Assembly: GCA_011009095.1 (NCBI GenBank)
Contig: VTPC01090591.1
Coordinates: forward strand, 88,967-152,966
Reading direction: 5' to 3'
DNA: 64,000 nucleotides
Source: Ignelater luminosus
Taxonomy: Eukaryota > Arthropoda > Insecta > Coleoptera > Elateridae
In this document: in pieces, positions 25,179 to 35,705 of the stretch
Layout: each line of letters begins with the position of its first letter
Position numbering within the stretch: position 1 is the stretch's first letter
The notes under the pieces: model-generated
Databases searched by the model: none
What the model was told of the DNA's origin: nothing
What the model saw: only the letters and a program-made list of their open reading frames with translations
Translations under genes and position numbers: made by a program

Positions 25179-28100
25179 GGATCACTCAGGAGTTATCCAT
25201 CTTTAAAATTCAGTATACATAGGTGGATGGATGTGATTTTGATATAATTGTGAGTCTTCCCTCCTTAGTTGTTTACGATGCCCAAGCTTAGCTTCTGTCA
25301 GTTCTTAGAAGTACGCATACTGTTTGTTGTTTGTATCAAAATTACAGAATTCTTCAAAAACTTCTTCAGCGTTTTCAAGACATTTCTGATTGCATCTGTG
25401 CAAAAAGCAAGTAGATTAAACAAATTAAACGTGAGACTATGTGCAAACACTTACTTGCAAGTACTTCTGTTTTGAATAATTGAGGTAACTTTATTTTTCT
25501 AATTTATATTCATATCTCTCCTTTTACTCTTGCCTTTGTTATCCTCTCGCATTTGTAAGTAACACTTTTGCGCACGGTTTCACAATAAGCATTTATGAAA
25601 ATTCAACTGGAAACTTTTAATTATCATAGATAAAATTGTCTCAGTTGTTTCCATGGTTATTGTGACTGGTCAGATTAACCCGATTGAATTTTAGTAAACG
25701 CTAAATATTATTGTATTGTATTGGTAAGATAATTACGTTAACCTAATAGCTGAGAAAATGTAGTCGCAGTAAGAACCACTTAAATCACTTATGATGTATG
25801 TAAAGAGAACGCAAATTCTGACGCTTTGTAAATGACGTTTCAAATCATGAACTTACGGTGTTCTTCCTACGAACCCTAGATAGATTTACGTTCGTAAAAT
25901 GCAATGACGTGATAATCCGAGATATGCCAAATGTGGACTTACCGAATTTCTAAAATGACTGATTTATTTACGATCCACTATATTCTACGTCGCTTTGAAT
26001 AATTTAACTGTTATTCTGAGTTTTCATTTTTATTCTTTAAATTTTTAAAATTAGATTTATTTTAACTTAATTTTAGTAAAAAAAAAGACTTTAATAATTC
26101 AATATAAATTTACGATCAAAGTATTTCTTCAATTTTTCATTGCATCATTTTTAAATATTTTTCTTTGATATAATTCCAGTTAAACGTTCAGTTGTTTTAA
26201 ATTCTACTTTGTATTTAAAATAGGATTTAGTTTTAAAATTCGTATTTTCGCAGTTATACAAGCAAATATTTTATAAGCAATTATGTACGAGAAAGTATTT
26301 TTAGCTGAATATTCTACCTAGTACAGAAATATGAATGAGAATGGCGTTGGCGTTCAAAACTATATTATTTAAGAACATTTAAGTAGAATATGAGCTTCAT
26401 TTTATTTGTTTCCTTCCACTTTATTTAAGTATTCATAAGTATCACTTAAAACTTATAAGGATTCTCATAAAAAAAGAATTAAAACGACATTGTATATGGG
26501 AATTTATTTCTTTTTAGGACTTTGAAAATTTAGGATAAAATTTATTTTTTCTTATGAATGTAAAAAGTAAAGGTGAAACATCTAAAAACATTATTATTAT
26601 TTAGAAATATTTAATTATTATTTTTATTTCTAACTTGAGTTTATTACGCACCGTCTGCTAAAATACATAACACTATCTTCTGCCGTATATTCTATATTAT
26701 CCCGGAGTTTCGGGACTAATATAAGCAAATTCTATTTTACTTTCTTCATAATTTACTCCTGTGTGAGAGCAAATGCTTCAAGTGCTTAAAGGGTTCAAAA
26801 TAATATTAATTCCCTGAATTTAGGAAATTAATATAGTGTTACGTTATTTATTCTAAAAATGCGAATTTTTGGAGTATTTTCTTAGTCGCGTTAGTTAGAT
26901 TGTTTTTGGTTTTTACTTCGAAACAAAATCACAGCAGAAAATATTAAGTTGACAAAATATAAAACAGGATATCACATATAAACTACTTGCTATATTCTCT
27001 AGCTTTTCCATGAAAATCATAACTTTCGTTTATTTTTTATTGAGATACCTCAAAAACTACGTATTTACGTCTCTTTCACCTATTCTTCATCATCTCGTAT
27101 TATTTCTACTTAACATTTATCTCAGTTGTGGTCATTATACGCTCGGTAGTCGGGTTTTGTCGGTTTTAAAGGGACCCTTTTCCCACACGTACTTATTAAA
27201 TATAAGCACATAATATGTTTTCACACATTTGAGACTTTATAGTTGTACAGTCTTTAGTGAAATATTCAACTAAAGGGTAAAATTACATTTAGAACATAAG
27301 CACAGTAGGTGATAATAAGTGCGAATAGGGGGTAAAATATGATACGCAACGAGATAAACTGGAAATGCCTCGCAAATTGGATTTTATTGATCTTCAAAGG
27401 AAGTTATAAACTTTTTTAATGGAAAGTCTGCAGAAAAAGGATGAGGTGCGAAATAGAGGAAAAAGAAATTTTAAATATGCAAATATCAAAAGTTTTATGC
27501 AGTTAGAAATAAGAAATGATGTCTGTATTATTGGATACATCAGAAAGATCTATCGTTATTATAAGATATTCGCCTTCATCTTTTTATTAAGTTATATAAC
27601 AATTGTTGAATGAAATGCGCTCAATATTCGCGTCTTTGGAAAATCATAAAGGCTCTTCTATTTACATAGTTTTCATTTTGGTACTTTCGTACCAGTATTG
27701 TATGTTAATCTTTGTAAACTATCTGAAATAATTTTAATAATTACACTATTTATGAATAACATAGTAGTATTTTGAACATCGTGTCAGATGCCTAAATTTC
27801 ATTGAAAAACAGTCTATTTAAATTCGAAAATTCTGAAGTTTCTTATTTTACAAACTCAATTCCATATCTAATTACTAATTTATTATTAGAACACATCATA
27901 AGAATTTAAACCTGGCGATTTAACATGCCGAACAGCTGGTTTTTTACTTGTAATCCCTGTTAATTACTCTGCTTCATGTATGTAGGGTTGTTTGCCCACG
28001 GGCACCTCAGATCTAACTTCAATGTTTAATAGCTCCTTAGCCAAGCGGAATTAGCTAAGCGTTTTTGAGGAAAAGTTTCTTTAGCAACCGGGAATCTACT

Positions 28101-28285
28101 GTTTTAGTTTTCCAGTAAAATTTACTAAAATCTACCTTAAGAAGACTTTACTTGATAGCTCGAAGTAAATCTTGTTATAGTAAACAAGCTGATATTTTGT
28201 GTTTTACGGGTTTCGTCATATTAATATTAATTAATTAATTAATCCGGACATTTCTCGTTTTCAACTAAGAATTTGAAAACATATA
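25179..28285. other. AT-rich non-coding stretch up to the mariner insertion
   Basis: No gene recognised. A tandem TTAA/ATTA tract (28219-28243) lies shortly before the mariner element. Confidence 0.45.
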
Positions 28286-28287
28286 TA

Positions 28288-29592
28288 AAGGGTTTTCCAA
28301 TAAGAGGTGTTATTTTGAATAGCCCGCTATTTCGGTAGATGTCACTTTTGAAGCTATTATTTTTTGACATTTGACAAGTAGAAACTACGCCATTAATAAA
28401 TATGGAACGATACACGCTTCAACAACGCATTGAAATTATTAAAATTCACTATAAAAATGGTGAAAATTTGGCAGAGACGGTTCGTAAAACTCGAACATTT
28501 TTGGGTCACCGTGAAGCACCTTGTCGGACCGCAATACAGAAATTGGTGAAAAAATTCGAGCTCTTGGGACAAGTTAGTGATGTGAAGAATAAAACCCGTG
28601 CACGTCGCTCAAGAACAGCCGAGAATATTGCTGTTGTAGCCGAAAGTGTTAAAGAAAACCCAGGTTTGTCCATTCCTCGTCGTTCTTTGGAATTAGCCAT
28701 TCCACAAACGTCATTACACCGTATTTTGCATAAAGATTTGGGTCTTAAGGCTTATAAAGTCCAGTTAACACAAGAACTCAAGCCGGCCGATCATCAACAA
28801 CGTCGTGTCTTTGCTGATTGGGTCGTTGAAATGCATGAAAATGATCCAGAATTCCACCGAAAAATCATCTTGAGTGATGAGGCCCATTTCCACCTCGGTG
28901 GCTTCGTCAACAAGCAAAATTGTCGGATCTGGGGCTCAGAAAATCCAAGAGTTATTGTTGAAAAGTCTCTCTATCCTCAACGTGTGACTGTTTGGTGCGG
29001 TTTATGGTCCGGCGGAGTCATTGGACCTTACTTTTCCGAAAATGAGGCTGGAGCAACAGTTACGGTGACTGGATTGCGCTATCGAGAGATGATTAACGAT
29101 TTTTTATGGCCGGAATTGGATGGTATTGATCTGGACAACGTTTACTTTCAACAAGACGGCGCTACGTGCCACACAAGCAACGAAACCATTGATCTTTTAC
29201 GGAAAAAGTTTCCGGACCGTGTTATCTCTCGAAGAGGTGATCACAATTGGCCACCGAGATCTTGTGATTTAACACCTTGCGACTTCTTTCTTTGGGGCCA
29301 CGTGAAAGAGAAGGTCTACGCCAACAGCCCAGCGTCGATTCAAGACCTCAAAGATGGAATTCGTGAGGCTATCGAGGACATAGGGCAGCCACTTTGCGAT
29401 TTGGTTATGGAAAATTTCATGAAAAGGATATTGTCCTGTAAGCGTGGTCGTGGTGGTCATTTGCCTGATGTTATTTTCCACTATTAACGGCATACCTTCC
29501 TCTTTATAATGAAATAAACATCCGATCATTTATATTAAAAAATGGCACTTTTCTTTGAATATCAAAATAACACCTCTTATTGGAAAACCCTT
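28288..29592 (+). mobile_element. Complete DD41D mariner-family transposon
   Basis: The element is 1305 bp. Its first 31 bases (28288-28318, starting AAGGGTTTTCCAATAAGAGG) and last 31 (29562-29592) are perfect inverted copies, and TA lies at both flanks (28286-28287, 29593-29594) as Tc1/mariner insertion requires. It carries one uninterrupted transposase gene filling most of the interior. Perfect ends, an exact duplication and an open gene together indicate a young and possibly active copy. Confidence 0.95.
28402..29487 (+). CDS. Mariner-family transposase, DD41D, full length
   Basis: A 361-aa protein that would bind the element's terminal repeats and cut and paste it at TA. An N-terminal helix-turn-helix region (about residues 1-55, MERYTLQQRIEIIKIHYKNG) resembles the DUF4817 domain found in many insect transposases. 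A DDE endonuclease domain follows with D159 in LSDEAHFH, D252 in FQQDGATCH and D294 in CDLTPCDFF. Spacing between the last two is 41 residues, so it is DD41D rather than the DD34D of classic mariners, and the WVPHEL motif is absent. The ATG follows AATAAAT. No stop or frameshift interrupts it. Codon use is visibly less AT-biased than the surrounding DNA, in keeping with a recent arrival. I place it with DD41D (rosa/visitor-like) mariners by spacing, but cannot assign the exact family without a search. Confidence 0.93.
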   Translation: MERYTLQQRIEIIKIHYKNGENLAETVRKTRTFLGHREAPCRTAIQKLVKKFELLGQVSDVKNKTRARRSRTAENIAVVAESVKENPGLSIPRRSLELAIPQTSLHRILHKDLGLKAYKVQLTQELKPADHQQRRVFADWVVEMHENDPEFHRKIILSDEAHFHLGGFVNKQNCRIWGSENPRVIVEKSLYPQRVTVWCGLWSGGVIGPYFSENEAGATVTVTGLRYREMINDFLWPELDGIDLDNVYFQQDGATCHTSNETIDLLRKKFPDRVISRRGDHNWPPRSCDLTPCDFFLWGHVKEKVYANSPASIQDLKDGIREAIEDIGQPLCDLVMENFMKRILSCKRGRGGHLPDVIFHY

Positions 29593-29594
29593 TA

Positions 29595-31347
29595 TTTTAA
29601 GTACCAAAATGAAAATTTTCACATGGAAAAGAGAAGGCCAGAATCAAAATGAAAAACATTAAGAATGATTTTCAAGTCTAGTAGGTAGTGTTGTTAATAA
29701 TCAATAAGTCACAACTTTTTAAACTAATCTTTACTTTAAAGAATTGTTTGTAAAAAATATATTTATTTGGTTAGATATCAGCTTTAAGCGTAACGTGAAA
29801 TTGACAAAAAATAGTCTTGGGTTGTAATTCAGAGAAATTTTTTACATTACAAAATACGTGTATGTTAACTTCTGGAATTAATGTAAAAGGGGTCGTACAG
29901 TCGTCTAAATGGAGATTCTATGAGGCAAAAAGTCAAAAAATAAACTTAAAAGATTTCGTCGCATGGTAGGTAGTCCAAATAGACCGTAACAGTTCAACAA
30001 ATGCAAAATTTATATTACAAATGATTTGTACTACTGAGAAGATTTCAAGGAAAAAATTCTATATCCGCTCCATTGATATGGATGTTGTACAAGAAGGTTA
30101 GTATTATAATTTCCTGGCGCTTTTAATGATAAGTATAATGTTACTCGATACATTTTTTGGAAGTCTTACAAATGGCGTATCATTTTAATATAATTTTTAT
30201 CTTTGAAAGTCTAGAAGTCATAAAATGCTTTAGGTTACCTCACCAAACTAGCATAACATCTTGAAGGCATATGTAAGTGCAATAGTTTCTTCTTTTTTCT
30301 AATTACATCTAAAAGGGCGAAGTAGATGAGGAAGAAGAGAGCGACAAAAAACGGTTTAAATGAGATGAAATGATTTCTGTATGTTATCATCAGACTAACC
30401 ACAAAAAATTAATTTTCTAATGAATTAATTTCTCATATGAATTAATTTCTGCCGCACAGAATTCTAATTCGACTGTGGCCCAATAGCTGTCACCAAGATT
30501 AGATTTTAGACAATTAATTCACTCTGACCTTATAATCATTTTATTTTTGCCATTTACCATTTGCTATATTCACTTTTCAAGCAGCGTTGGCAAAGAAATA
30601 GAAACCAAAAGAGTCAATTGTATGTCACACCATTTTGTTATTTTTTCTTGCTATTTGTTTCGAAGATCTTTTCTTCAACTTTAACAGCAAGTATGTTAGC
30701 TAATCAATTAAATTTTAAATTTTCTGATTTTATTGTGGTTTCATTTGTTTTACTACTAAACATCTCAGCAATGACAGTAAAAATACTTTTTTAATGATTA
30801 AATAATTTAATAATACAGCCGAAATACTTTTCTTGATAACATCTAAAATCTTGTACAAACCTAGATCATTTTCAAATCTAATGTGAAGCAAACAGTGACA
30901 AATGGAGTAAACAGTGATTGGTGGTAGTAGGAGACGTTTCCATGGTCACACGTATAATTTAAACGACTAAGAAATTACAGTATTATTTTAAAATAAAAAC
31001 CTTGCAGTTCAAACTTGCTCATAGCTTTAATCTATCTTCTTCTAGTTTTCTAGATTATTACACTTCTCTGCTAAAACACTTTCTCTACTTATGTTATGTA
31101 GGCAATGCGCACATTCTTGATTATTTTTGATCTTGATCTTTAATTAAACGCGTATTGTTTTTCCAAAGTATTAATCAATTTCAAATATCTGTCTTGGTGG
31201 CGCAGCTTGAAAGTAGATTATCTTCTAAAATCTGTTTTACTAGTATTCCTTGATTTAAAGCAGCTCTTATTATTACATTTTAGTTCAGAAAGGTTAAAAA
31301 AGCCTGTAAGATTTAAAGGAAATTATTGTAAAAAGAATACTAGAATA
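29595..31347. other. AT-rich DNA between two mariner elements
   Basis: No gene recognised; small open frames at 30561-30794 and 31207-31410 appear random. Confidence 0.5.
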
Positions 31348-32555
31348 ACACATGGGCTGAAAAGTCCCAGGCCTAACAAAGAAAACACGGTTTTTTTTGT
31401 TCAAAATTAGCTTTATTCATCAACGTAATTTCCATCAAGAACAATGCAATCATTCCAGCGCCGCTCTAACATTTCAATACCACTTTTGTAGAACGATTTA
31501 TCTTTTGCCTCAAAATAGGACTCAGTTTCAGCGATAACCTCTTCATTCGAGCGAAATTTCTTACCGGCAAGCATTTGTTTTAGGTCTGCGAACAGCCAGT
31601 AGTCGCTGGGAGCCAGATCTGGCGAATACGGTGGATGTGGGAGCAATTCGAAGTTCAATTCATGTAGTCTTGCCATTGTTTTGATTGACTTGTGACACGG
31701 TGCGTTGTCTTGATGAAACAAAATTTTTTTCTTTGCCATATGCGGTCGTTTCTTTGCAATTTCGGCCTTCAAACGCTCCAATAACGCTATATAATATTAA
31801 CTGTTGATGGTATTTCGGTCGCTTTGGACGAGGTTCACCAGTTGCTGTCCACTCAGATGACGATCGTTTTGATTCCGGAGTGAAGTGATGGATCCATGTT
31901 TCATCCATTGTCACATATCGACGCAAAAATTCCGGTTTGTTACGTTTAAACATGGCCAAACACTGCTCAGAAACATCAACACGTTCTTGTTTTTGGTGAA
32001 CAGTGAGCAAACGCGGCACCCACTTTGAGCAGAGCTTTCTCATAGTCAAATGCTCATGCAATATAAAGCCAACACGTTCTTTTGATATCTTTACGATGTC
32101 AGCTAACTCACGCAACTTCGCTTTTCGATCATTCAAAACGATTTTGTGGGTTTTTTTGATGTTTTCTGGTGTTACCGCTTCATTTGGACGTCCACTGCGT
32201 TCTGCATCATCGGTGTCTCTACGACCACGTTTGAAGTCAGCAAACCAACGTTTTATTGTTGTTTCTGATGGAGCGGAATCCCCATAACACTTTTCAAGCC
32301 ATTGCTTTGCTTGAACGGTATTTTTTCCCATCAAGAAGCAGTGTAAAATTAAAACACGAAATTGTTTTTGATCCATTGTTTTGAAAATAACAAAAGTAGC
32401 GTCACTCTTAGTACAATAACTCACAAAATAATGAGTAGAATATCATGAAATTTTAACAGCTGTCTTTTGAAGGTTAGTACTAACTGAAAAAGCGGTGAAT
32501 GCAATAGAACTAGCGCCATCTATTTGTTAGGCCTGGGACTTTTCAGCCCATGTGT
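31348..32555 (-). mobile_element. Irritans-type mariner, transposase broken
   Basis: The element is 1208 bp with perfect 33-bp terminal inverted repeats (31348-31380 and 32523-32555, starting ACACATGGGCTGAAAAGTCC), close to the ACAGGTTGGCTGATAAGTCC style of irritans elements such as Himar1. TA flanks it at 31346-31347 and 32556-32557. The interior is a single disabled transposase gene on the minus strand. Confidence 0.95.
31413..32376 (-). pseudogene. Irritans-type mariner transposase pseudogene (DD34D)
   Basis: The N-terminal part (ATG at 32376, MDQKQFRVLILHCFL) carries the paired helix-turn-helix region, KWVPRLLTVHQK (the WVPHEL motif) and YVTMDETW with the first catalytic D. The C-terminal part, in another frame, has FHQDNAPCH and YSPDLAPSD, giving D34D. 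Compared with Himar1 (348 aa) about 27-28 codons are missing after GEPRPKR, at about 31811-31815, which shifts the frame. Just downstream an in-frame TAA (31798-31800) lies within the TINS-YY segment. All three catalytic aspartates survive, but no single product can be made. The rest of the gene aligns along its length with the irritans subfamily. Confidence 0.93.
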
Positions 32556-32759
32556 TAAATGAGAGATAAATATGCAGGGCAAATGAACTTAATTCTTTAA
32601 TCACACCACTATTTATTGGATAGTGATACACAAAGTGAAAATCTTCGCTATAATAAGAACCAAGGTTTGTTTCTGCTTGTTAATGTTGCTTTCCTATTTT
32701 CTATGGGCTGTTGTAAGAGTAAAAACTGTGGTGGTTGATTATTCGACGATATTTATTTA

Positions 32760-33049
32760 TCGTATTGCTCGCGGCGGTGAACGCTGAAAACCAGTTGAGC
32801 AGCAGTTGATTGTTACATTCGTGATAGCTGCGGATTCTTTGGTGTTGTAGCGTGAGGCGGTGGTTTCCAGATTTTGTTGTGTTGGGAAGCAGAAACTCAT
32901 GATTAAATTATTTTAATTTTTAAATCTTCTATTATCTACCAATAATGGTGAAGTAGATTTAGTTTTAATATTTAAAAATATCTGCGGTTATGACAACGAC
33001 AAATATTATTTTGAAAGAAACTTACAGTGAAGTGTCGCTACTTTGTCTT
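32760..33049 (+). promoter_or_regulatory. Candidate promoter and 5'-UTR exon
   Basis: GC-richer than its surroundings with several CG dinucleotides (GCTCGCGGCGGTGAACG near 32766). It ends at a strong splice-donor string GTGAGT (33050). If real it would be spliced to an acceptor at 33340 upstream of the candidate coding exon at 33417. This is inference from composition and splice strings only. Confidence 0.25.
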
Positions 33050-33416
33050 GTGAGTGACTAACGATGTGAACGCTTACATTGCTTTGCTAAGATAAGTATA
33101 TTGATGTTACTTTAACGCTAACGAATTAGCCTTTAATGCTGTCAATATGTACCACACCACTTTTATATGTAAATCAGTGTTCGTACAAAATTTGATTTAG
33201 TACTGTAAATTATATTTTAGTTTTTGTTGATTCTGTCAGTAGAATGTTGCCACGTTGAGTTGCGCTACTGATGCAGAAAACCATTTAAGGACAGTTTTGT
33301 AAATAGCAATTTGCAACTTGATACTGATTATTTCTAGAGCAGGTGAATATCGAAATTGAAGATACCACAGGCCTATTAGTGCTTACAGTAGCATAATAAC
33401 AAAAAGAAGTGGCAAC

Positions 33417-35491
33417 ATGGTGACTGACTACTACGAATTATATTCTGGAACAGATTATAGTAAGCGTTTTGTGTCAAGTGAATTATTTTTATTAAATTGA
33501 ACTATGATAAAAAAAATTAGATTCAAATATTTTTCCTAAAAAGCAGACAAATTAGTCTTACATTGAAAAAAGTAAAAATAAAACAAATTGAGTTAAAAGG
33601 ATCGACCAGGGTGACAAAAGTGACTTACTTTTTTCCGGTTAACATTGTAGTATGTATGAACTGGTTATCAACAACTAGGAAAGATACACGATGAGGAAAA
33701 AGATGTAAAAGGTTATCGCACTGAATGATGTTGTATTTACAAAAAAGCACAACTATTTAATTTAAATAAATGAGATCAGTAATGTGTGCAAGTTACTTAC
33801 AAAGCAAGCAAATTAATATTAGAATATGAAGATGTATGAAGCTAAAATGAAGTTAATACTATTTCAAGTGTTCTTTTGGATAAACAAAGTAAAATGCTTC
33901 TGGTTTTATTTTAACAAGGATTAAGCATAAAAATACAATATGCACCCCTAACTGAATAAATTAAATCTTTCAAAACCTATCGATATTATTGCAATCTATC
34001 GATTATAACCTGACAACAAATTTTAGCAAAACTCGTAGCGTTTTGTCATGGGAATAATTAATCAAATTTAGGAGACAAAACGTTCGTTCTGTAATTGGAC
34101 AAATAAACGGTTATAATGTAGAAATCTGATCAATTATTCCCATGGAATAACAGAAAGTTACCAGTTAACAAATTATCAACAATTTATTTCTGTCTGGGTA
34201 TTTTCAATATTTCTTAACATCACAACTGCTTAATTTACGCACTGATCTTGTAACTTTGAATTGTTTTCCCCAAACAAAACCCAATTAGAGTACATTTGAA
34301 TCAGATAAAACACTTATGTATTATAACAAAATGATAAATCAACAAGTATTTATTACCTACCTAGAGTATGTCTAACCTGACTACATACATAACAACATTG
34401 CGGAATTGACAACTAAACCAATTCTGTTAACTAAGTTGATTGATGAGCAAATTAGGTTAGAGCAATTAAGGTTAATTAAGAAAGCAATACAGGAAATAGG
34501 AATTTTGCGATAGGATTGGTGCGTTGCTCACAGTGATAATGCGAGAAAGTAGCCCTATGGAAAAAAGCAAAACTATGTAGTATTGCAAAGATGAAATTTT
34601 TTGTTAAAATAAAAGTGTGAGAGGGAGATAAAGCAAAGAACAACGAGGCTATAAGCAAGCAAAGAGTATAGAGAAAGAGACAGAGAGGCAAAGTGCGAAC
34701 CTGAATTGTTTGAAAGATTTAAATTTCCGAATCGACTCCTTTCACTAATGTTTTTTGTGTAGATGAATATCAGAATAGAAATTTCAACATATCTTTACCT
34801 TTACCCTTTATAAAATTCCTGTTCTTGATTGAAAAAGAGCCTCCGAGCTCCTGAAGTATGACGACGTATTTGATTTCTAGAAGAGTTTCAAGAAATATGT
34901 AAATGATATTACTTGGAAGTGTGTAATTTTGGTGGCTATTAAGATACAGCACATTTATGCAAATGCCCAGTATTTTACAGAAAAAACTTGTCAGAAATTT
35001 TCTCTCAGCTTGACATTTGTCCCGTTTGATATCCATCGACTTAAAATTCATGACATCTCACAACTGTGTGTTTCTTTCTGCAAAAATGGTCTAAATAATC
35101 AAGTTGAACAAAGCTGCCAATATTATATTCCTTCCGAACTCGTAATTATTTATTTTTTATATTTGATTAATTTTGATAAAAACACAATTACTTCATATTT
35201 TGAAAAATATTATTTTATCTAGTCTTGGTTTTTTTGAATTAAAAATCTTTCAAATCCAGCACTTTCTTTTCTGACTTGACCTTGTTGATGGGAGAATCTA
35301 TTTGTACATTAGAAGCATGGCATGTCAATCTCTGTTCTTTCTAGTTTTCTTGGATGCCATGAAATATGATTCACTTTCCTGTAGCTATGACAGTGGAGAA
35401 GGACGCAGTCTGGTTAGGAAGCGTTCAAACTGTCTGTGGTGCTGCTGTCAGATTTAATAAAGAGATTAACAGTCCTGCTTTGTCATCCAGG
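33417..35491 (+). CDS. Candidate 5' end of an unrecognised spliced gene
   Basis: Two exon-like segments fit together. The first (33341-33459) follows ATTTCTAG and has an ATG in a good context (GGCAACATGG); its 43 coding bases read MVTDYYELYSGTDY and end at a GTAAGC donor. The second (35385-35491) follows TTTCCTGTAG, is clearly GC-richer than its flanks, and ends at GGTAATT. The first exon leaves one base of a codon, and the second continues the open frame with no stop, making exactly 50 codons that include TVEKDAVWLGSVQTVCGAA. I do not recognise the protein. No third exon is found, so the rest would lie further along or outside the window. Chance agreement cannot be excluded. Confidence 0.3.
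34610..34695. repeat. Purine-rich tract
   Basis: The plus strand is almost all purine (GAGAGGGAGATAAAGCAAAG, then AGAGAAAGAGACAGAGAGGC). It explains the leucine- and serine-rich minus-strand frame here, which I do not regard as a gene. GAGA-type proteins could bind it. Confidence 0.5.
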
Positions 35492-35590
35492 GTAATTTCA
35501 CAAAATCACAGGAAAGTCGATAGGCATCTGTTGAATAGATATAGATTAAAGTCAAACACAGACGATTTTTAAACAAACATCATGTTGTTA

Positions 35591-35702
35591 GCCCCGGTGC
35601 ACATTGGCAAAGAACTAAGTTGGCTCAGCTGACCACAGTTACGACTGTGCTATCGTAGCCTGCGCTAAGCTGTGCTGTACTGAATTCAGTGTGTACCGTG
35701 CC
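35591..35702. mobile_element. 112-bp PIF/Harbinger-like MITE
   Basis: The left end GCCCCGGTGCACATTG and the reverse complement of the right end, GGCACGGTACACACTG, match at most positions. TTA flanks both sides (35588-35590 and 35703-35705), the 3-bp duplication typical of PIF/Harbinger elements, whose ends are often GC-rich like these. No coding capacity. Confidence 0.5.
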
Positions 35703-35705
35703 TTA

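Noticed and set aside
29269-29529. Minus-strand open frame of 86 codons
   Set aside because: Antisense shadow of the DD41D transposase.
32003-32287. Plus-strand open frame of 94 codons
   Set aside because: Antisense shadow of the mariner transposase.
31660-32424. Transposase frame starting upstream of 32376 and extending past the deletion
   Set aside because: The first residues lie before the conserved MDQKQF start, and the last 50 or so after the deletion are out-of-frame translation, so they are not real protein.
34476-34691. Hydrophobic minus-strand frame resembling a membrane peptide
   Set aside because: Produced by a purine-rich tract on the plus strand; low complexity rather than a gene.
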